A DNA stretch of 64,000 nt from Ctena decussata (taxonomy: Eukaryota > Mollusca > Bivalvia > Lucinida > Lucinidae): positions 49,407,454 through 49,471,453 of the forward strand of contig OZ022502.1 of assembly GCA_963989385.1 (NCBI GenBank). Direction: 5' to 3'. Numbering within the stretch: position 1 is the stretch's first letter; each line of letters begins with the position of its first letter. Both the position numbers and the translations under genes were made by a program. Below are positions 24,147-36,363 of the stretch, piece by piece. The notes beneath the pieces are model-generated. The model saw only the letters and a program-made list of their open reading frames with translations, had not been told where the DNA came from and ran no database searches.

Positions 24147-27100
24147 CTTAGAGGCAATAGAAAGTATACAGTTTTTGATTTTGAATACTGGGTGTCGTGT
24201 AAATGGCTGCATTGAAATGTTAATAATGTCATTTTGGGCAAACGTCTTGCTGTGCAAAACACAAACTCAAATTGTTTTGCAGTCACTAATAATGGAGTTA
24301 AGGTCCTTTATTCAAATTCAGCAGTTCCAATCAAAACTCGCTTTGCTGATGACAAATAGCATTTTGCACTTCATGAATGTCTAGCGCTAATGTCTGTGAG
24401 TAAAACCACATCGTCATTTAAACTGAAACCCTCATTAAACTTCTTTAACCAAAGTTAGAAATGCCACATGACTCAAATTATCTCCCTTTTAATTAGCTCG
24501 CCTGAGCACGAAGTGCTCAGGGTGAGCTTTTAGGATACCGTGATGTCCGTCTTCCGTCGTACGTCCGTCCGGACGTCCGTCCGTCCGTCCGTCCGGACGT
24601 CCGTCAACTTTTGCTTGTGTACACTCTAGAGGGCACAGTTTCGATCCAATCTTCATGAAACTTTGTCAGAATGTTAGTCTTTGTAAAATCTAGGCCAAGT
24701 TCGAAATTGGGTCATGTCAGGTCAAAAACTAGGTCACTAGGTCAAATCTTAGAAAAACCTTGTGTACGCTCTAGAGGGCACAGTTTTCATCCAAAGTTCA
24801 TGAAACTTTGTCAGAATGTTTATCCTAATAATATCTAGGACAAGTTCGAAACTGGGTCACGTCGGGTCTAAAACTAGGTCACTAGGCCAAATCATAGAAA
24901 AACCTTGTGTATGCTCTAGAGGACACAGTTTTGATCCAATCTTTATGAAACTTTGTCAGAATGTTTATCTCCATAAACTCTAGGCCAAGTACGAAACTGG
25001 GTCATGTCGGGTCAAAAACTAGGTCACTAGGTCAAATCTTAGAAAAACCTTGTGTATGCTCTAGAAGGCACAGTTTTGATCCACAGTTCATGAATCTTAA
25101 TCAGAAAGTTTATCCTTATAATATCTAGGACAAGTTTGAAACTGGGTCACGTCGGGTCAAAAACTAGGTCACTAGGTCAAATCATAGAAAAAACCTTGTG
25201 TATGCTCTAGAGGACACAGTTTTGATCCAATCTTTATGAAACAGTGTCAGAATGTTTATCTATATAAACTCTAGGCCAAGTTCGAAACTGGGTCTTGTTG
25301 GGTCAAAAACTAGGTCACTAGGTCAAATCTTAGAAAAACCTTGTGTACGCTCTAGAAGGCACAGTTTTGATCCAAAGTTCATGAAACTTTGTCAGAATGT
25401 TTATCCTTATAATATGTAGGAAAAATCTGAAACTGGGTCATGTTGGGTCGAAAACTAGGTCACTAGGTCAAATCATAGAAAAACCTTGTGTACACTCTAG
25501 AGGACACAGTTTTGATCTAATCTTTATGAAACTTTGTCAGAATGTTTACTTTCATAAACTCTCGGCCAAGTTTGAAAGTAGGTCCTGTCGGGTCAAAAAC
25601 TAGGTCAGTAGGTCAAATCTTAGAAAACCTTCTGTAAGCTCTAGAAGGCACAGTTGTGATCCAAAGTTCATGAAACTTTGTCAGAATGTTTATCCTCATA
25701 ATATGTAGGATAAGTTTGAAACTGGGTCATGTCGGGTCAAAAACTTGGTCACTAGGTCAAATCTTAGAAAAACCTTGTGTACGCTCTAGAAGGCACAGTT
25801 TTCATCCAAAGTTCATGAAACTATGTCAGAATGTTTATCCTAATAATATCTAGGACAACTTCGAAACTGGGTCACGTCGGGTCTAAAACTAGGTCACTAG
25901 GTCAAATCATAGAAAAACCTTGTGTACGCTCTAGAGGACACAGTTTTGATCTTATCTTTATGAAACATTGTCAGAATGTTTATTTCCATAAACTAGGCCA
26001 AGTTCAAAACTGGGTCATGTCGAGTCAAAAACTAGGTCACTAGGTCAAATCTTAGAAAAACCTTGTGTGCGCTCTAGAAGGCACAATTTTGATTCAAAGT
26101 TCATGAAGCTTTGTCAGAATGTTTATCCTCATAATATGTAGGACAAGTTTGAAACTGGGTCATGTCGGGTCAAAAACTAGGTCACTAGGTCAAATCATAG
26201 AAAAACCTTGTGTACGCTCTAGAGGACACGGTTTTGATCTAATCTTTATGAAACTTTGTGAGAATGTTTATCTTCATAAACTCTCGGCCAAGTTTGAAAG
26301 TAGGTCATGTCGGGTAAAAACTAGGTCACTAGGTTAAATCTTAGAAAAAACGTTGTGTAAGCACTAGAAGGCATAGTTTTGATCCAATCTTCATGAAACT
26401 ATGACAAAATGTTTATTGTCCATATATTTAAGACCCCTATGAAACTGAGTCACGTCGGCTCAAGGTCAAATCTCAGAAAAACTTTGTGTACACACTAGAG
26501 GGCACAGTTTTGATCCAATCTTCATGAAACTCTGTCAGAATGTTTATCTTAATGAAATCTAGGTAAAGTTTGAAACTGGGTCGTGTCAGGTCTAAAACTT
26601 GGTCACTAGGTCAAATATAAGAATGACTTTGTATACGCTCCAGAGGGCACAGTTTTGATCCAATCTCAATGAAACTGTGTCAGAATGTTTATTCTTACAA
26701 TATCCAGGCCAAGTTTGAAACTGGGTCATGTCGGGTCAAAAACTAGGTCAAATGTTAGTATGGTAAAAACTGTTATAAATCTTCACCAGAGCCAGTGAAC
26801 TGATTAATGCTCAGGTGAGCGATTCAGGGCCACCATGGCCCTCTTGTTAAAAGTATAGAGAATTAAATGTTTCCCCATCTTTAAGTAACCTGGTGTTAGA
26901 AGTTTTCACCTGAAATTTTTGGAAAATTGTTTTTTGGCTTCTTGCTTTTGTTTGCACTTGAAAGAAACCTCATAGGCTTGTTTATTTGAAAGAAAATTGC
27001 AAATAAACTTCCCATAAGAACTCAATGCATATTCAATGTCTGTTACCAGAAGACGCCAAATGCATCATTTCTTGGTCCGAAATTTTGATACTTTACCCCG

Positions 27101-27420
27101 TTTTTCATATGAGACTGTGACATGTCCTTACAAACCTGTCATCCCTTTTTCGATGTAATGCATAAAAATGCACAAAGTTAATCTCTCTTGTCCAGAGTGT
27201 ATGTTTAAAGGGGAGTTACTCCAGCGACAATGTTGACTTAGACCCCTTGGCCGTTTAAAACCATGTTATTTCCGTATCCTTTTGCCGATTGTACTGAAAA
27301 TAGTCGCAAATTATGTGAAATTGATTGTATTTGTCAATAGTGCCAAGGCAGTATCAGATGTGAAGACATCTGAAGGTAAATCAAGACTGCGTTATCTGTA
27401 TACTTTCTTTTGCCTCTCAG
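24147..27420. mobile_element. TA(TA)-flanked transposon holding a group I element
   Basis: Inverted ends CT(T/G)AGAGGCAA(T/A)AGAAAGTATACAG are flanked by TATA (24143-24146, 27421-27424). The surrounding group II core resumes right after. Its own sequence (about 920 bp: 24147-24494 and 26849-27420) shows no transposase. The TA-type target suggests Tc1/mariner, as an inference. The group I element at 24495-26848 was inserted later. Confidence 0.7.
24495..26848 (+). mobile_element. Group I element 5: ~145-bp unit array
   Basis: Left end AGCTCGCCTGAGCACGAAGT with a (GTCC)n leader containing GTCCGGAC palindromes (about 24540-24603). The core has about 14 tandem units of about 145 bp of the CACAGTTTTGATCC type. 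Right end is CTCAGGTGAGCG, hairpin GGGCCACCATGGCCC and TCTTGTT. Short frames that recur in each unit are not genes. Confidence 0.8.
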
Positions 27421-27893
27421 TATATTATAAATATTTCCAATATCCTTTGATGGAACCTTCTGATATTTGCTAGGTTTACTTTTAGGTTCAAACCTGCTTA
27501 CCAAAGGTCAAGGTCACAGACTTGTATATTTGTGATTAAGATTTGCAGTAAGTATACATTCTTTGCTAATGTTTCCAACATCCTTTGATAAAACCTTTTG
27601 ATATATGACTAGGTTTACTTCTGTGTGCTCATGCAGATTAGTTGACATCATCTGGATGCTGCTGCTGACCAAGGTCATAGAAACACACAAGTGTTTACAC
27701 TAAAGTTTTGTGTTGAGTTGTTACTCTTTGCTGATATTTGTAATATACTTTGATGGAACCATTTGATAGATGACTAAGTTTACTTCTAGTTTACTTCTAG
27801 GTTCATACTATTGGTTTCATTAGGCAGTTGTTTCATTACGCGGTGGCACTGGTTGGGGGTATACATGAGCCCCTGCTCACTTGCTCTAGTTTT

Positions 27894-28346
27894 CTTACAA
27901 CCCTGTTGAATGACTTATTTCTGAGTCTATAGCTTTTATATATAAATATGTTGACAATACATAGTACATGCTTGCCTGAAGTTTTACTGGTATGCAGTGC
28001 AACCTTAGTGACCTTCAGGGCAAGGTCATGGATTTATAGCTTTGTTCAGTGGACATTTAGCATCAGTTCAGGCTAGCCATGTTGTCAGTCGACAGCTCTT
28101 GTATGCAATGTATCAACAACTTATTAGAATTTTGGAGTTTTGATCTGATGATCATGTACGTTGCACAGGTTTAATGTTATTTGCCATCAACCTAAAAAAT
28201 CTTTCAACTCTATGATGATGATCCATTGAGGATAGTAAAGAACAGCTTTTTCATTTAACATACAGGTATTTCCAATCACTATATTGCAGCCCAAACCTGC
28301 GGATTTCAGGGGTTTACTCATGTGTTAGGAATAAACACATTCTATA
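27894..28346. other. Non-coding spacer
   Basis: No supportable gene or repeat was seen between two group II elements. Confidence 0.4.
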
Positions 28347-29256
28347 ACTAGAACTGTCGGAGAGTCCGACTAAACCCCTGCTTAACAGCTTTAATACAAT
28401 GGTGTTATTTTCATTACATGGAGCACACAGGGGAAAGAACTCATTGTCAACATGAAAACCCATCTCAAATATTCTTCTTAAATCTGTCTATGAAATACAG
28501 AATGAAAAAAAAAAATGCACATGGACAGGCAGAAATAAGGAGAGAAAGAAAATAAAGCAGACAAATAAAGAGAAGCATAAGCATGGAAAAGCTGGTTCTC
28601 AATCCCACAATACAGCAAGTCATCATCAACTTGTAAACCGCATATGACTACTGTAGCTAGCACAGCTGCAAAGATATCTTTGACAAAAAATCTCATTAGA
28701 GATTGTATGGAATTAAAGAAAATTGGATAAATACAGGAAGAATAAGCTGGATAAGGCTGGTTCATAATCCCATGGTACAATAAGTCATTATCAATCTGTA
28801 TACCACATATGACCATTCTTCCTCGAAAGATTGCTAGAAAACGTTAAGAAAAATTGCATGATTCAAAGTGTGGAGAGAAAGAAAATCGGATAAATACAGG
28901 GAAGAATAAGCAGAAGGAAGCTGGTTCTCAATCCCACGATACAAGAAGTCATCATCAACCTGCATACCAAATATGACTTCTCTAACTTGCACGGATCCTA
29001 CAGAATCTTTGACAAAAAATTTCATTACTCAAAGTACAGAAAGAAAGAAAATTGGACAAATACAGGGAAGAATAAGCAGAAGGCTGGTTCTTAATCCAAC
29101 AAGTCGTCATCCACCTGTATACCAAATATGACCATTCTAGCTTGCATGGTTGTGGAGACATCTTTGACGAAAGATTTCCCCCAAAAGGGGACGGACGGAC
29201 AGATGGACAGAATGTAAACCAGTATACCCCCCACATTTTCAAAGCGGGAATATAAT
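28347..29256 (-). mobile_element. Group II element, minus strand
   Basis: Read on the minus strand, the 5' end at the right is a diverged hairpin TTATATTCCCGC ... GGGGGGTATA followed by a GTCCGTCCGTCC leader. The core has units containing CATATGACCATTCTAGC / TATGGTTCTCAATCC-like phrases at about 28590, 28750, 28920 and 29085. The 3' end at the left is GGGGTTTA, the hairpin GTCGGACTCTCCGAC and AGTTCTAGTT. Confidence 0.6.
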
Positions 29257-29949
29257 TAAAGGTAAAGTCAACAGAATTTAGAAAATCCTGTGTTATAGAT
29301 AGATTTTCACAGAAGACTACAAGTTGTAGTTGTCATATTGGCAAGCAGTCTTTGCATCAAGTCACACTTTAATGATAACTTGTAATGAAATATTAAAGTG
29401 GAAGTATACCTTTTTTTAGCTCACCTGAGCATCAAGTGCTCAGGTGAGCTTTTGGGACACCTTGAAGTCCGTCATCTGTCGTACGTGTGGACGTCTGTCC
29501 GTCAACTTTTGCTTGTGTACACTCTAGCGGGCACAGTTTTGATCCAATCTTTATGAAACTATGTCAGAATGTTAATCTTTATAAAATCTAGGCAAAGTTT
29601 GAAACTGGGTCATGTCTGGTCAAAAACTAGGTCACTAGGTCAAATATTACAAAAAACCTTGTGTAGGCTCTAGAGGTCACAGTTTTGATCCAATCTTCAT
29701 GAAAGTTTGTCAGAATGTTTATTGTCACAATATCTAGGCCAAGTTTGAAACTGGGTCATGTCGGTCAAAAACCAGGTAACTAGGTCAAATCTTTGAAAAA
29801 CATTGTGTACACCCTAGAGGGCACAGTTTTGATCCAATCTTCATAAAACTTTGTCAGAATGTTTTTATCCATCTTTGAAACTGGGTCATGTTGGGTCAAA
29901 AATAAGGTCACAGGGTCAAATCTTAGAAAAACCTTGTGTACACTTTAGA

Positions 29950-30917
29950 CAATGCTCCAGATAGTGTCCGTATCTGCGTATATTACGGATCATTTTTGGC
30001 TGATACGGAGCTATTGGAAAGTATATCGGTACCTGGTACGGACGCTTTCAAGCCGTTACGGATCATTTTTCCCGGTAATCCGTACCACCTGGACGAGTTC
30101 CCATAGACGCTTGCATTATAATATCATCAAGTAGACTGAGCTTCCTTATGCGTCGCACTCACGAGAAGCTGACTGATTCTAAATATTTCCTTCTGAATTA
30201 GTCTTTCTAATGCGCGGAAAATAGATGGACTGTAAACCAGTCGCTTCAAAACTGAAAGTAGGAAAGAATGGCTTTGAGCTGTCAACAGGACAAGCAGGCC
30301 TCTATTCTGTGTTTTTTTGGGCCTACTGACAAATCATCCGAAAATCGTAGATGCGTCCATAGGATAATAGATGCTATTATCTCAGGTGCGGTTATGACTG
30401 CATGTAGAAAAGGGAAAAACATTCTGGTAGGTAGATAATTGCAGTTCAAATCCAAATGTGATTCGCATGAACTCAGTTCGTACTTATATTAGCTCTGTAA
30501 AATTGATTATTTTTGCAGAAACATTAGGCATAGAACATATTTGGAACATCTTGAAGTGTCTGTTGAGACAGGTACCAAGCAAATTCATTCTTGATCAGTT
30601 TGATATCTACATTTTGTGAAGCAGTCAGAAGGACTTTCACAGGGTTCAGTCATGATAGAATTGTTTAATAAATCAGATTTTGATTTGGCATTTTTGGGTA
30701 TATAAAAGAGTATATTTCCACACAGTGAAAGCAGAAGTAGTATTTTACAAGGCAAAGTCACAGCCAGGGAGTACTGGTCACTGAAATACTGTTAATTTAA
30801 AATTAAATATGTTTTCTGTCGGTTCAGTGCAAATACTGAAGCTAAATCGTGGATACTGATCCAAGAAAATTTTGACCAGTACGGTACTGATTGAAAATTT
30901 TTTTATCTGGAGCACTG
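29950..30917 (+). mobile_element. CARTGCTCCAGATA-ended DNA transposon with a short ORF
   Basis: Inverted ends CAATGCTCCAGATA and CAGTGCTCCAGATA (complement of right end) are flanked by TTTAGA (29944-29949, 30918-30923). Excision restores TACACTTTAGATGGCACAG, which occurs intact in a neighbouring unit at about 31345, confirming the insertion. A phrase TACGGATCATTTTT occurs twice near the left end. The ends look hAT-like; the 6-bp duplication is not typical. It carries the ORF at 30268-30438. Confidence 0.75.
30268..30438 (+). CDS. 56-residue ORF with a PIP-box-like motif inside a transposon
   Basis: The ORF starts at AGAATGG and begins MALSCQQDKQASILCFFG. Residues 10-17 (QASILCFF) fit the PCNA-interacting consensus Q-x-x-h-x-x-aromatic-aromatic. 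The frame closes at GGTAGGTAGATAA, where GGTAGGTA could be a splice donor, so this may be the first exon of a longer, deleted protein. Not recognised as a specific family. The short length means the motif could be chance. Confidence 0.35.
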   Translation: MALSCQQDKQASILCFFGPTDKSSENRRCVHRIIDAIISGAVMTACRKGKNILVGR

Positions 30918-32683
30918 TTTAGATGGCACAGTTTTAATCTAATCTTTTTGAAACTCTGTCAGAATGTTTGTCGTCACAATATCTAGGCCAACTTTGAAAG
31001 CAGGTTATATTGGGTCAAAAACTAGGTCACTAGGTCAAATATTAGAAAGACATTGTGTACGCTCTAGAGGACACAGTTTTGGTCCAGTCTTCATGAAAGT
31101 TTGTCAGAATGTTTATTGTCACAATATCTAGGCCAAGTTTGAAACTGGGTCATGTTGGTCAAAAACCAGGTAACTAGGTCAAATTTTAGAAAAACCTTGT
31201 GTACACACTAGAGGGCACAGTTTTGATCCAATCTTCATAAAACTGTGTCAGAATGTTTTTATCCATAAAATCTAGGTCAATTTTGAAACTGGGTCATGTC
31301 AGATCAAAAATAAGGTCACAGGGTCAAATCTTAGAAAAACCTTGTGTACACTTTAGATGGCACAGTTTTGATCCAATCTTTTTGAAACTCTGTCAGAATG
31401 TTTGTCATCACAATATCTAGGCCAGCTTTGAAAGCAGGTTATGTTGGGTCAAAACTAGGTCACTAGGTCAAATATTAGAAAGACCTTGTGTACGCTCTAG
31501 AGGACACAGTTTTGATCCAATCTTCATGAAACTTTGTCAGAATATTTATCCTCACAGTATCTAGGATAAGTTTGAAACTGGGTCATTTTGAATGAAAAAC
31601 TAGGGCACTAGGTCAAATCTTAGAAAAACCTTGTGTACACCCTAGAGGGCACAGTTTTGATTCAATCTTCATGAAACTTTGTCAGAATGTCTAGCTTTAT
31701 AAAATCTAGGTCAACTTTGAAACTGGGTTATGTCGGGTTAAAAATATGGTCACTAGGTCAAATCTTAGAAAAACATTGTGTACACTTTAGAGGGCATAGT
31801 TTTGATCCAATCTTCATGACACTTTGTCAGAATGTTTATCTCCATAAAATCTAGGCTTAGATTGTAAATGGATATTGTCTGATCAAAAACTAGGTCACTA
31901 GGTCAAATCATAGAAAAACCTTGTGTACACTCTATAGAGCACAGTTTGTATTCAATCTTCATGAAACTTTGTCAGAATGTTTATTTCAATAATGTCTAGG
32001 CCAGCTCTGAAACTGGGTTATGTCGGGTCACAAACTCGGTCAAATTTTAGAAAAACCTTACAAGCACTCTAGAGGGCACAGTTTTGATCCAGTCTTCATG
32101 AAACTTTGTCAGAATGTTTATCTCCATGAAATCTAGGCCAAGATTGAAATTGAGTATTGTCTGGTCAAAAATAAGGTCACAGGGGCAAAACTTAGAAAAA
32201 CCTTGTGTACACTCCAGAGGGCACAGTTTTAATCCAATCTTCATGAAACTTTGTCAGAATGTTTATCTTAATGAAATCTATGCCAAGTTTGAAACTGGGT
32301 CGTCGGGCCAAAAATAAGGTCACTAGGTCATATCTGAGAAAAACCTTCCATAGGGCACAGTTTTGATTCAACCTTCATGAAACTTTGTCAGAATGTTTGT
32401 CTCACTGAAATTCAGGCAGAGATTAAATTGGGTCATATTGGGTTAAAAACTAGGTCACTAGGTCAAGTCTTAGAAAGCCCTTGTTTACACAATAGAGGCT
32501 TCATTTTCCATTGAATCTTCATGAAACTTTGTCAGAATGTTTGTTTGAATAGCATCCAGCTTATGTTTGAATATGGATTATACTGGTTGAAAAACTAGGT
32601 CACTAGGTTGATTGGCCAGTTGCAATGAAACTTGGTATATGGCATTGGAGACTAGGTCCCATTCTAGTATCTTCATATTATGA

Positions 32684-32850
32684 GTGAGTGAGTTAACTCA
32701 GGTTTAACGTCCAACCAACAACTAGGTCATACGGAGACAGGATTGCAGTTCAAAGTCTCATCCAAAAGACCGCAAATGTTGGGAATCCATCTTGCGACCC
32801 CTTGGATTGGTCATCCAGTGTGTTATCCACTACACTACCACGGCTCCTTT
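32684..32850 (-). mobile_element. SINE family 3, copy A (tRNA-derived), minus strand
   Basis: Read on the minus strand it starts GGAGCCGTGGTAGTGTAGTG (A box), and ends GGACGTTAAACCTGAGTTAA with a (CTCA)n tail. ATTATGA flanks it (32677-32683, 32854-32860). The copy at 49872 shares the GGGACGTTAAACTTGAGTT end. Confidence 0.75.
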
Positions 32851-33106
32851 CAAATTATGACACTGGGTTGACCATGACCTTTTTTAATGCCAAGATCAGT
32901 AAGATAACTCTAATATTCTTGGTGCACATGATACTCAGGTGAGCGATTCAGGGCCACCATGGCCCTCGACCTTGTTTTGATATATCCAAGCTTAGCAATA
33001 GTCTCCATTGGCACCAGAGTTACCATATTTTCTTTTCTTTCTTTTTTTCAGCATTGTCAGCCTATCATCTTCTACATTATGCTGATAATGGATATCAATT
33101 TTCACA

Positions 33107-34240
33107 ATGACTACAATAATATATTCAAACGAAGACATGGATTCTTTCTACATCATATGTTTTCTCCTGGATCGTCGGAATGTTTCAGCATTAGAAACTA
33201 CATGTGTTAGGATTCTTGAATCAGTTAAACCAGACTCACTACTACTTCAGAAGAAAAACAAGGCACTCCTTATTCCTAATATTCAAAGAAGCATTGCCAG
33301 GCTTCTTTCTGATGTTTTCTCAAATATAGGACAGAAAAAGAATGGTAAATACCATGATGGATGTGTTGGAGTTAGATCCAATCAGAAAGTTAAATTTTCC
33401 TGTCAGAGTTCTTTAGTTGATGTTTTAACTAACAGGTGCATTTCAAATAGAATTAAGTACATTCTAAGGTACGAGTCCTTTATAGATACCCATATTTCAG
33501 AAGAAATAACCAGTGACTCACAAACTTTAACAGACCCATCACAAACTTTAGCAGACCCATCAAAAACTTTGGCAGATCCAGAAGATTGTGTTATATCTGT
33601 CAAAAGACAAGGAAAAGATGAAATACAAGTAAAAGCAAATTACAAAAGCACTAATAAAAAGAAGCACTCAGAAAAGAATAGTGGGACTTTCTTGCAAATG
33701 AAATCATATTTCCAAGCTGTCTACCTTATCCAGTATAAATGCCAGAAACAACAACCAACTGTTCATGGTGAAGATCCTGAACCAGCTGCAGAGGATTTTG
33801 ATGACCAGGAGATAGATTCTATATCTATAAAGAGAGACCACTGCTTGTCTGACATTCAAAGCCCGAAAGTTAAACACAGACAAAGGAAGAGGAGAAAGAC
33901 GGATAAAATGTACAGAAAATCCTGTCCAGAAATGTTGTTGCTGCATAAGCTTGTCATAAAACCTGACACAGCTGAAAGGTCTGTATTTTCAGAATCAAAG
34001 AACCTTGAAAACCTTGCTAGCCAGGGCAAAGAAATCAGCCTTAAATTGCATGGAACAGATGATGAGCGAAAACAGGAGGTTAGAAAGCACTTAAAACAAA
34101 TAACAAACCTACCTTTAGGCAGGTATCCGTGGAGCATCCCAGATCTAGTTGTCTGGCCAGGTAGAAGAAAGAAAAATGACAGACCAGTTGAAAGACGCCC
34201 ACAGAGAGGTCAGGCACAAGGTCCGTCTATCCCAGCTCAG
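33107..34240 (+). CDS. BIR-domain (IAP-like) protein, first coding exon (N-terminal 378 residues)
   Basis: This is the first coding exon of the only well supported gene. A pyrimidine tract ending in CAG at 33051 suggests the exon begins at 33052. An in-frame TAA about 21 bases upstream forces translation to start at 33107 or at the ATG at 33137. The frame is open for 378 codons to a donor CAG|GTAAAC after 34240 (phase 0). The protein is unrecognised. Visible features are a leucine-rich start (residues 10-35), a triplicated heptad (QTLTDPS, QTLADPS, KTLADPE, residues about 139-159), an acidic stretch near 225-240, and a basic nuclear-localisation-like run KHRQRKRRK at about 256-264. Residues 350-378 are Arg/Gln/Pro-rich. 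The open frame continues 44 codons beyond the donor, so a truncated read-through isoform ending at 34372 is possible. No BIR motif lies in this exon. Confidence 0.8.
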
Positions 34241-35113
34241 GTAAACCAGGACCTGTTGTTACATCACCTAAAAATAGATACCATATTAATTCATCAAACG
34301 GCATTGCATTTTACTTTAAGTGGAGTGTGTTACTTACAGCCCGAAATCAGCAACATGAAAAAAAAATTCTAACAAGCAGTATTGGTGATTATAACCTTGT
34401 AAGAGAAATGGCTGCACTCTGTCATCACTAAAATAGCTGATACTTGCATAAAACTCTGTGTGGATCACGACAAATTGAATCATATGAACATGCATAAACT
34501 GTAGTATCTGAAAATTCTATGCCTGGAATTTTGCAATTTTGCAAGTCTATAAAATAATGTCTTAGGGAGAAGAGGGAGGAGGCATTTATTAGAATTAATA
34601 TGGTAATTAAAATATGGGAGACCAGAGCTAAACTTTAAACAGTAGACTTTTTACAGTACATGCAATAAAATAAACACAGATTGACTTTAGCTTCTCCATA
34701 TTCCGATTATTAGCTGGACTTTTAGTTTTATCTGTTGTGTATAATATATTTATCATATGACATCGCATCTGAGTGTGTAATAAAGCCATGCATTAAAAGT
34801 GATAATCCACTGGTGGATTAAATATGCAAATTACATCATAAAGTTATATGTTCATGTTCATAAAAATGTCGTGTTTTCTAATGGCGAAATCATGACATTT
34901 TAGTGCAAAATTTGCTAACAAAATACGATTTTAGTGTCATATAATAAGATAAATTAGAATCTTGCATTCGTGCCCCTGTATTATTGAATTTATTAAAGTC
35001 GTGGGGAAAACCGATAAGATGCTCGGCATAGCCTTGCATCTTATTTTTTTCCCCAACTCATTTGATAACTTCAATTATACATGACACTCATGTAATATCC
35101 TCTATTTCTTTAG
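34241..35113 (+). other. Intron 1 of the BIR gene
   Basis: Bounded by CAG|GTAAAC and TTTCTTTAG|CCC; 873 bp, AT-rich, with no mobile element recognised. A nearby alternative acceptor (CCCACAG at 35120) would break the frame, so the TTTAG acceptor is preferred. Confidence 0.7.
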
Positions 35114-35399
35114 CCCACAGATGAAGATCCTGCACCACCAACAATACACAACCTTTCCAGTGATCGCTATGCTCTCCCAACACAGCCAGAGAACAGAAAT
35201 CTACAGCACCTGCTGTCCTCTTTCACACCCAGGGTAGAGCCAATCAGTGCATCAACACAACAACTACGCAGGCTCTCATCTAGACCACGCCACCAACAGT
35301 ATGCCGATGAGGCTGCTCGACGTGCATCCTTTGCCAGTTGGCCTTCTAACACAGGACAGAATGCAGAGAATATGATCACTAATGGATTTTTCTACACGG
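35114..35399 (+). CDS. BIR-domain protein, second coding exon (N-terminal half of the BIR)
   Basis: Starts in phase 0 after TTTCTTTAG and ends with one base of a glycine codon before GTTTGC. It encodes 95 residues. The first 60 are Pro/Ser/Arg-rich linker. From about overall residue 441 the BIR begins: ARRASFASWP matches the family's R-x2-S-F-x2-W-P opening, and GFFYTG matches the conserved G-F-Y-Y-T-G. The zinc ligands are not in this exon; they follow in the exon at 42888. Splicing G|GC across the 7.5-kb intron restores glycine, which is strong evidence that both exons belong to one gene. No stop codon interrupts the frame. The donor (GG|GTTTGC) is weaker than consensus. Confidence 0.9.
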
Positions 35400-36363
35400 G
35401 TTTGCATATTACATTTGGGCTCCACTTGGGGATAGGGGAGTGGATATGAGTATTATATATGAAATTTGATGGTGTATGGGTATCCTTTCATGTTTTTCTG
35501 TCACTTTCAATGTGACTTTTCGAAGCATAGTAGTGCATGCTCATGCAGTACCCTTCATGAATGTCTACAAGTGGGTCCCCATTAGCAAAAGATTTAGGTT
35601 TTGCTTTAAGCTCAGTTTCTAAGAAACCAAAAGAGATAGAGTCTTCAAATTTGCTACACATGAATATATAGAGAAGATTTACTACATGCTGTGGTGTATA
35701 TTGGGCCATGACCTATATTTAATGGATCATTGAACATAGTTAATGGTTAATATCTTAAAGACATTGATTATGATTATGATAGCTTGGGATAATAAGTCAG
35801 TATGACCAACTTTTGACCTCAGGATAAAAGTAGATCACAGCAATTTATAATTTCACAGTCCAGTAGATTTGCCTTCTCACTTTAGAACTGTTTGATGCAT
35901 GATCATATAGTTTGGGATAATAGGTCAGTATGACCCAGTGTGTTTTCCTTAAAATGAAAGAAGGTCACAATGAACTGTACTTCATGGTCCAGTGATTTTG
36001 CCTTATACCGTCAAGACTATTTGGTGTACATGTATGAACATGATAGCTTGGGATAATGAGCTAGTGTGACTATGTTTGACCTCAAAATAAAAGTTGGTCA
36101 CTGTGACCTATATTTCATGAAACAGAGACTTTGCTTTATACCTTAGGGGCTATTTTAAGTATGAATAAGATAGCCTGGGATATGTTAGTCTGACTCAATG
36201 TTTGACCTTTCATTAAAAGTAGGTCACATTGACCTATATTTCATGATCTTGATTTTTTGGATAACCTTATTCTGACACGACACTGCAGTTGATTTCATTT
36301 CACATGATATTGTCGTACTAAACAATCCCTTGTAAAAGTTAAGCTCCCATAAGTCACACTTAA
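35400..36363. repeat. Intron 2, left part: solo tandem core without ends
   Basis: From about 35740 to 36290 four diverged units of about 125 bp carry GATAGCTTGGGATAATAAGT, AGTATGACC and AAAGTAGGTCAC. The same core type is found at 60830-61343, where it is attached to a group II 3' end. No element ends are visible here. 35400-35740 shows nothing recognisable. Confidence 0.55.

Larger units (their letters stand above)
23521..27893 (+). mobile_element. Group II element interrupted by two nested elements
   Basis: The 5' hairpin is TTATACCCCAACATA / TATGTTGAGGGTTATA. Core units of about 165 bp (TCCTTTGATGGAACCTTTTG, AAGGTCAAGGTCACAGA) run from about 23640 to 24140 and resume at about 27425. The 3' end has GGGGGTATACA, the hairpin TGAGCCCCTGCTCA, and CTTGCTCTAGTTTT. 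The interruption is the 24147-27420 element. Confidence 0.75.
29418..32976 (+). mobile_element. Group I element 6, just upstream of the BIR gene
   Basis: The left end has the palindrome AGCTCACCTGAGCA / TGCTCAGGTGAGCT. The core is a long array of about 145-bp GGGCACAGTTTTGATCC units. The right end has CTCAGGTGAGCG, hairpin GGGCCACCATGGCCC, then CGACCTTGTTTTG, a slightly altered terminus. It is interrupted by the element at 29950-30917 and the SINE at 32684-32850. It ends about 75 bp before the acceptor of the first coding exon of the BIR gene. Confidence 0.8.

Noticed and set aside
24540..24603. Possible CRISPR-like or regulatory array
   Set aside because: It is a (GTCC)n simple repeat in the leader of a group I element in a eukaryotic genome.
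25397..26337. Three similar open frames of 68-72 codons reading MFILIIxR...LGHVGSKTRSLGQII
   Set aside because: They recur at the tandem unit spacing and in many other arrays; they are translations of the 145-bp repeat, not genes.
28478..29242. Three overlapping minus-strand frames with similar VICGxQVDDDLLYxGIxNQ segments
   Set aside because: They are tandem units of the minus-strand group II element read in frame, not a repeat protein.
33959..34372. Continuation of the first BIR exon to the stop at 34372 as the sole product
   Set aside because: A good donor at 34240 gives exact phase to the next exon; the read-through is kept only as a possible isoform.
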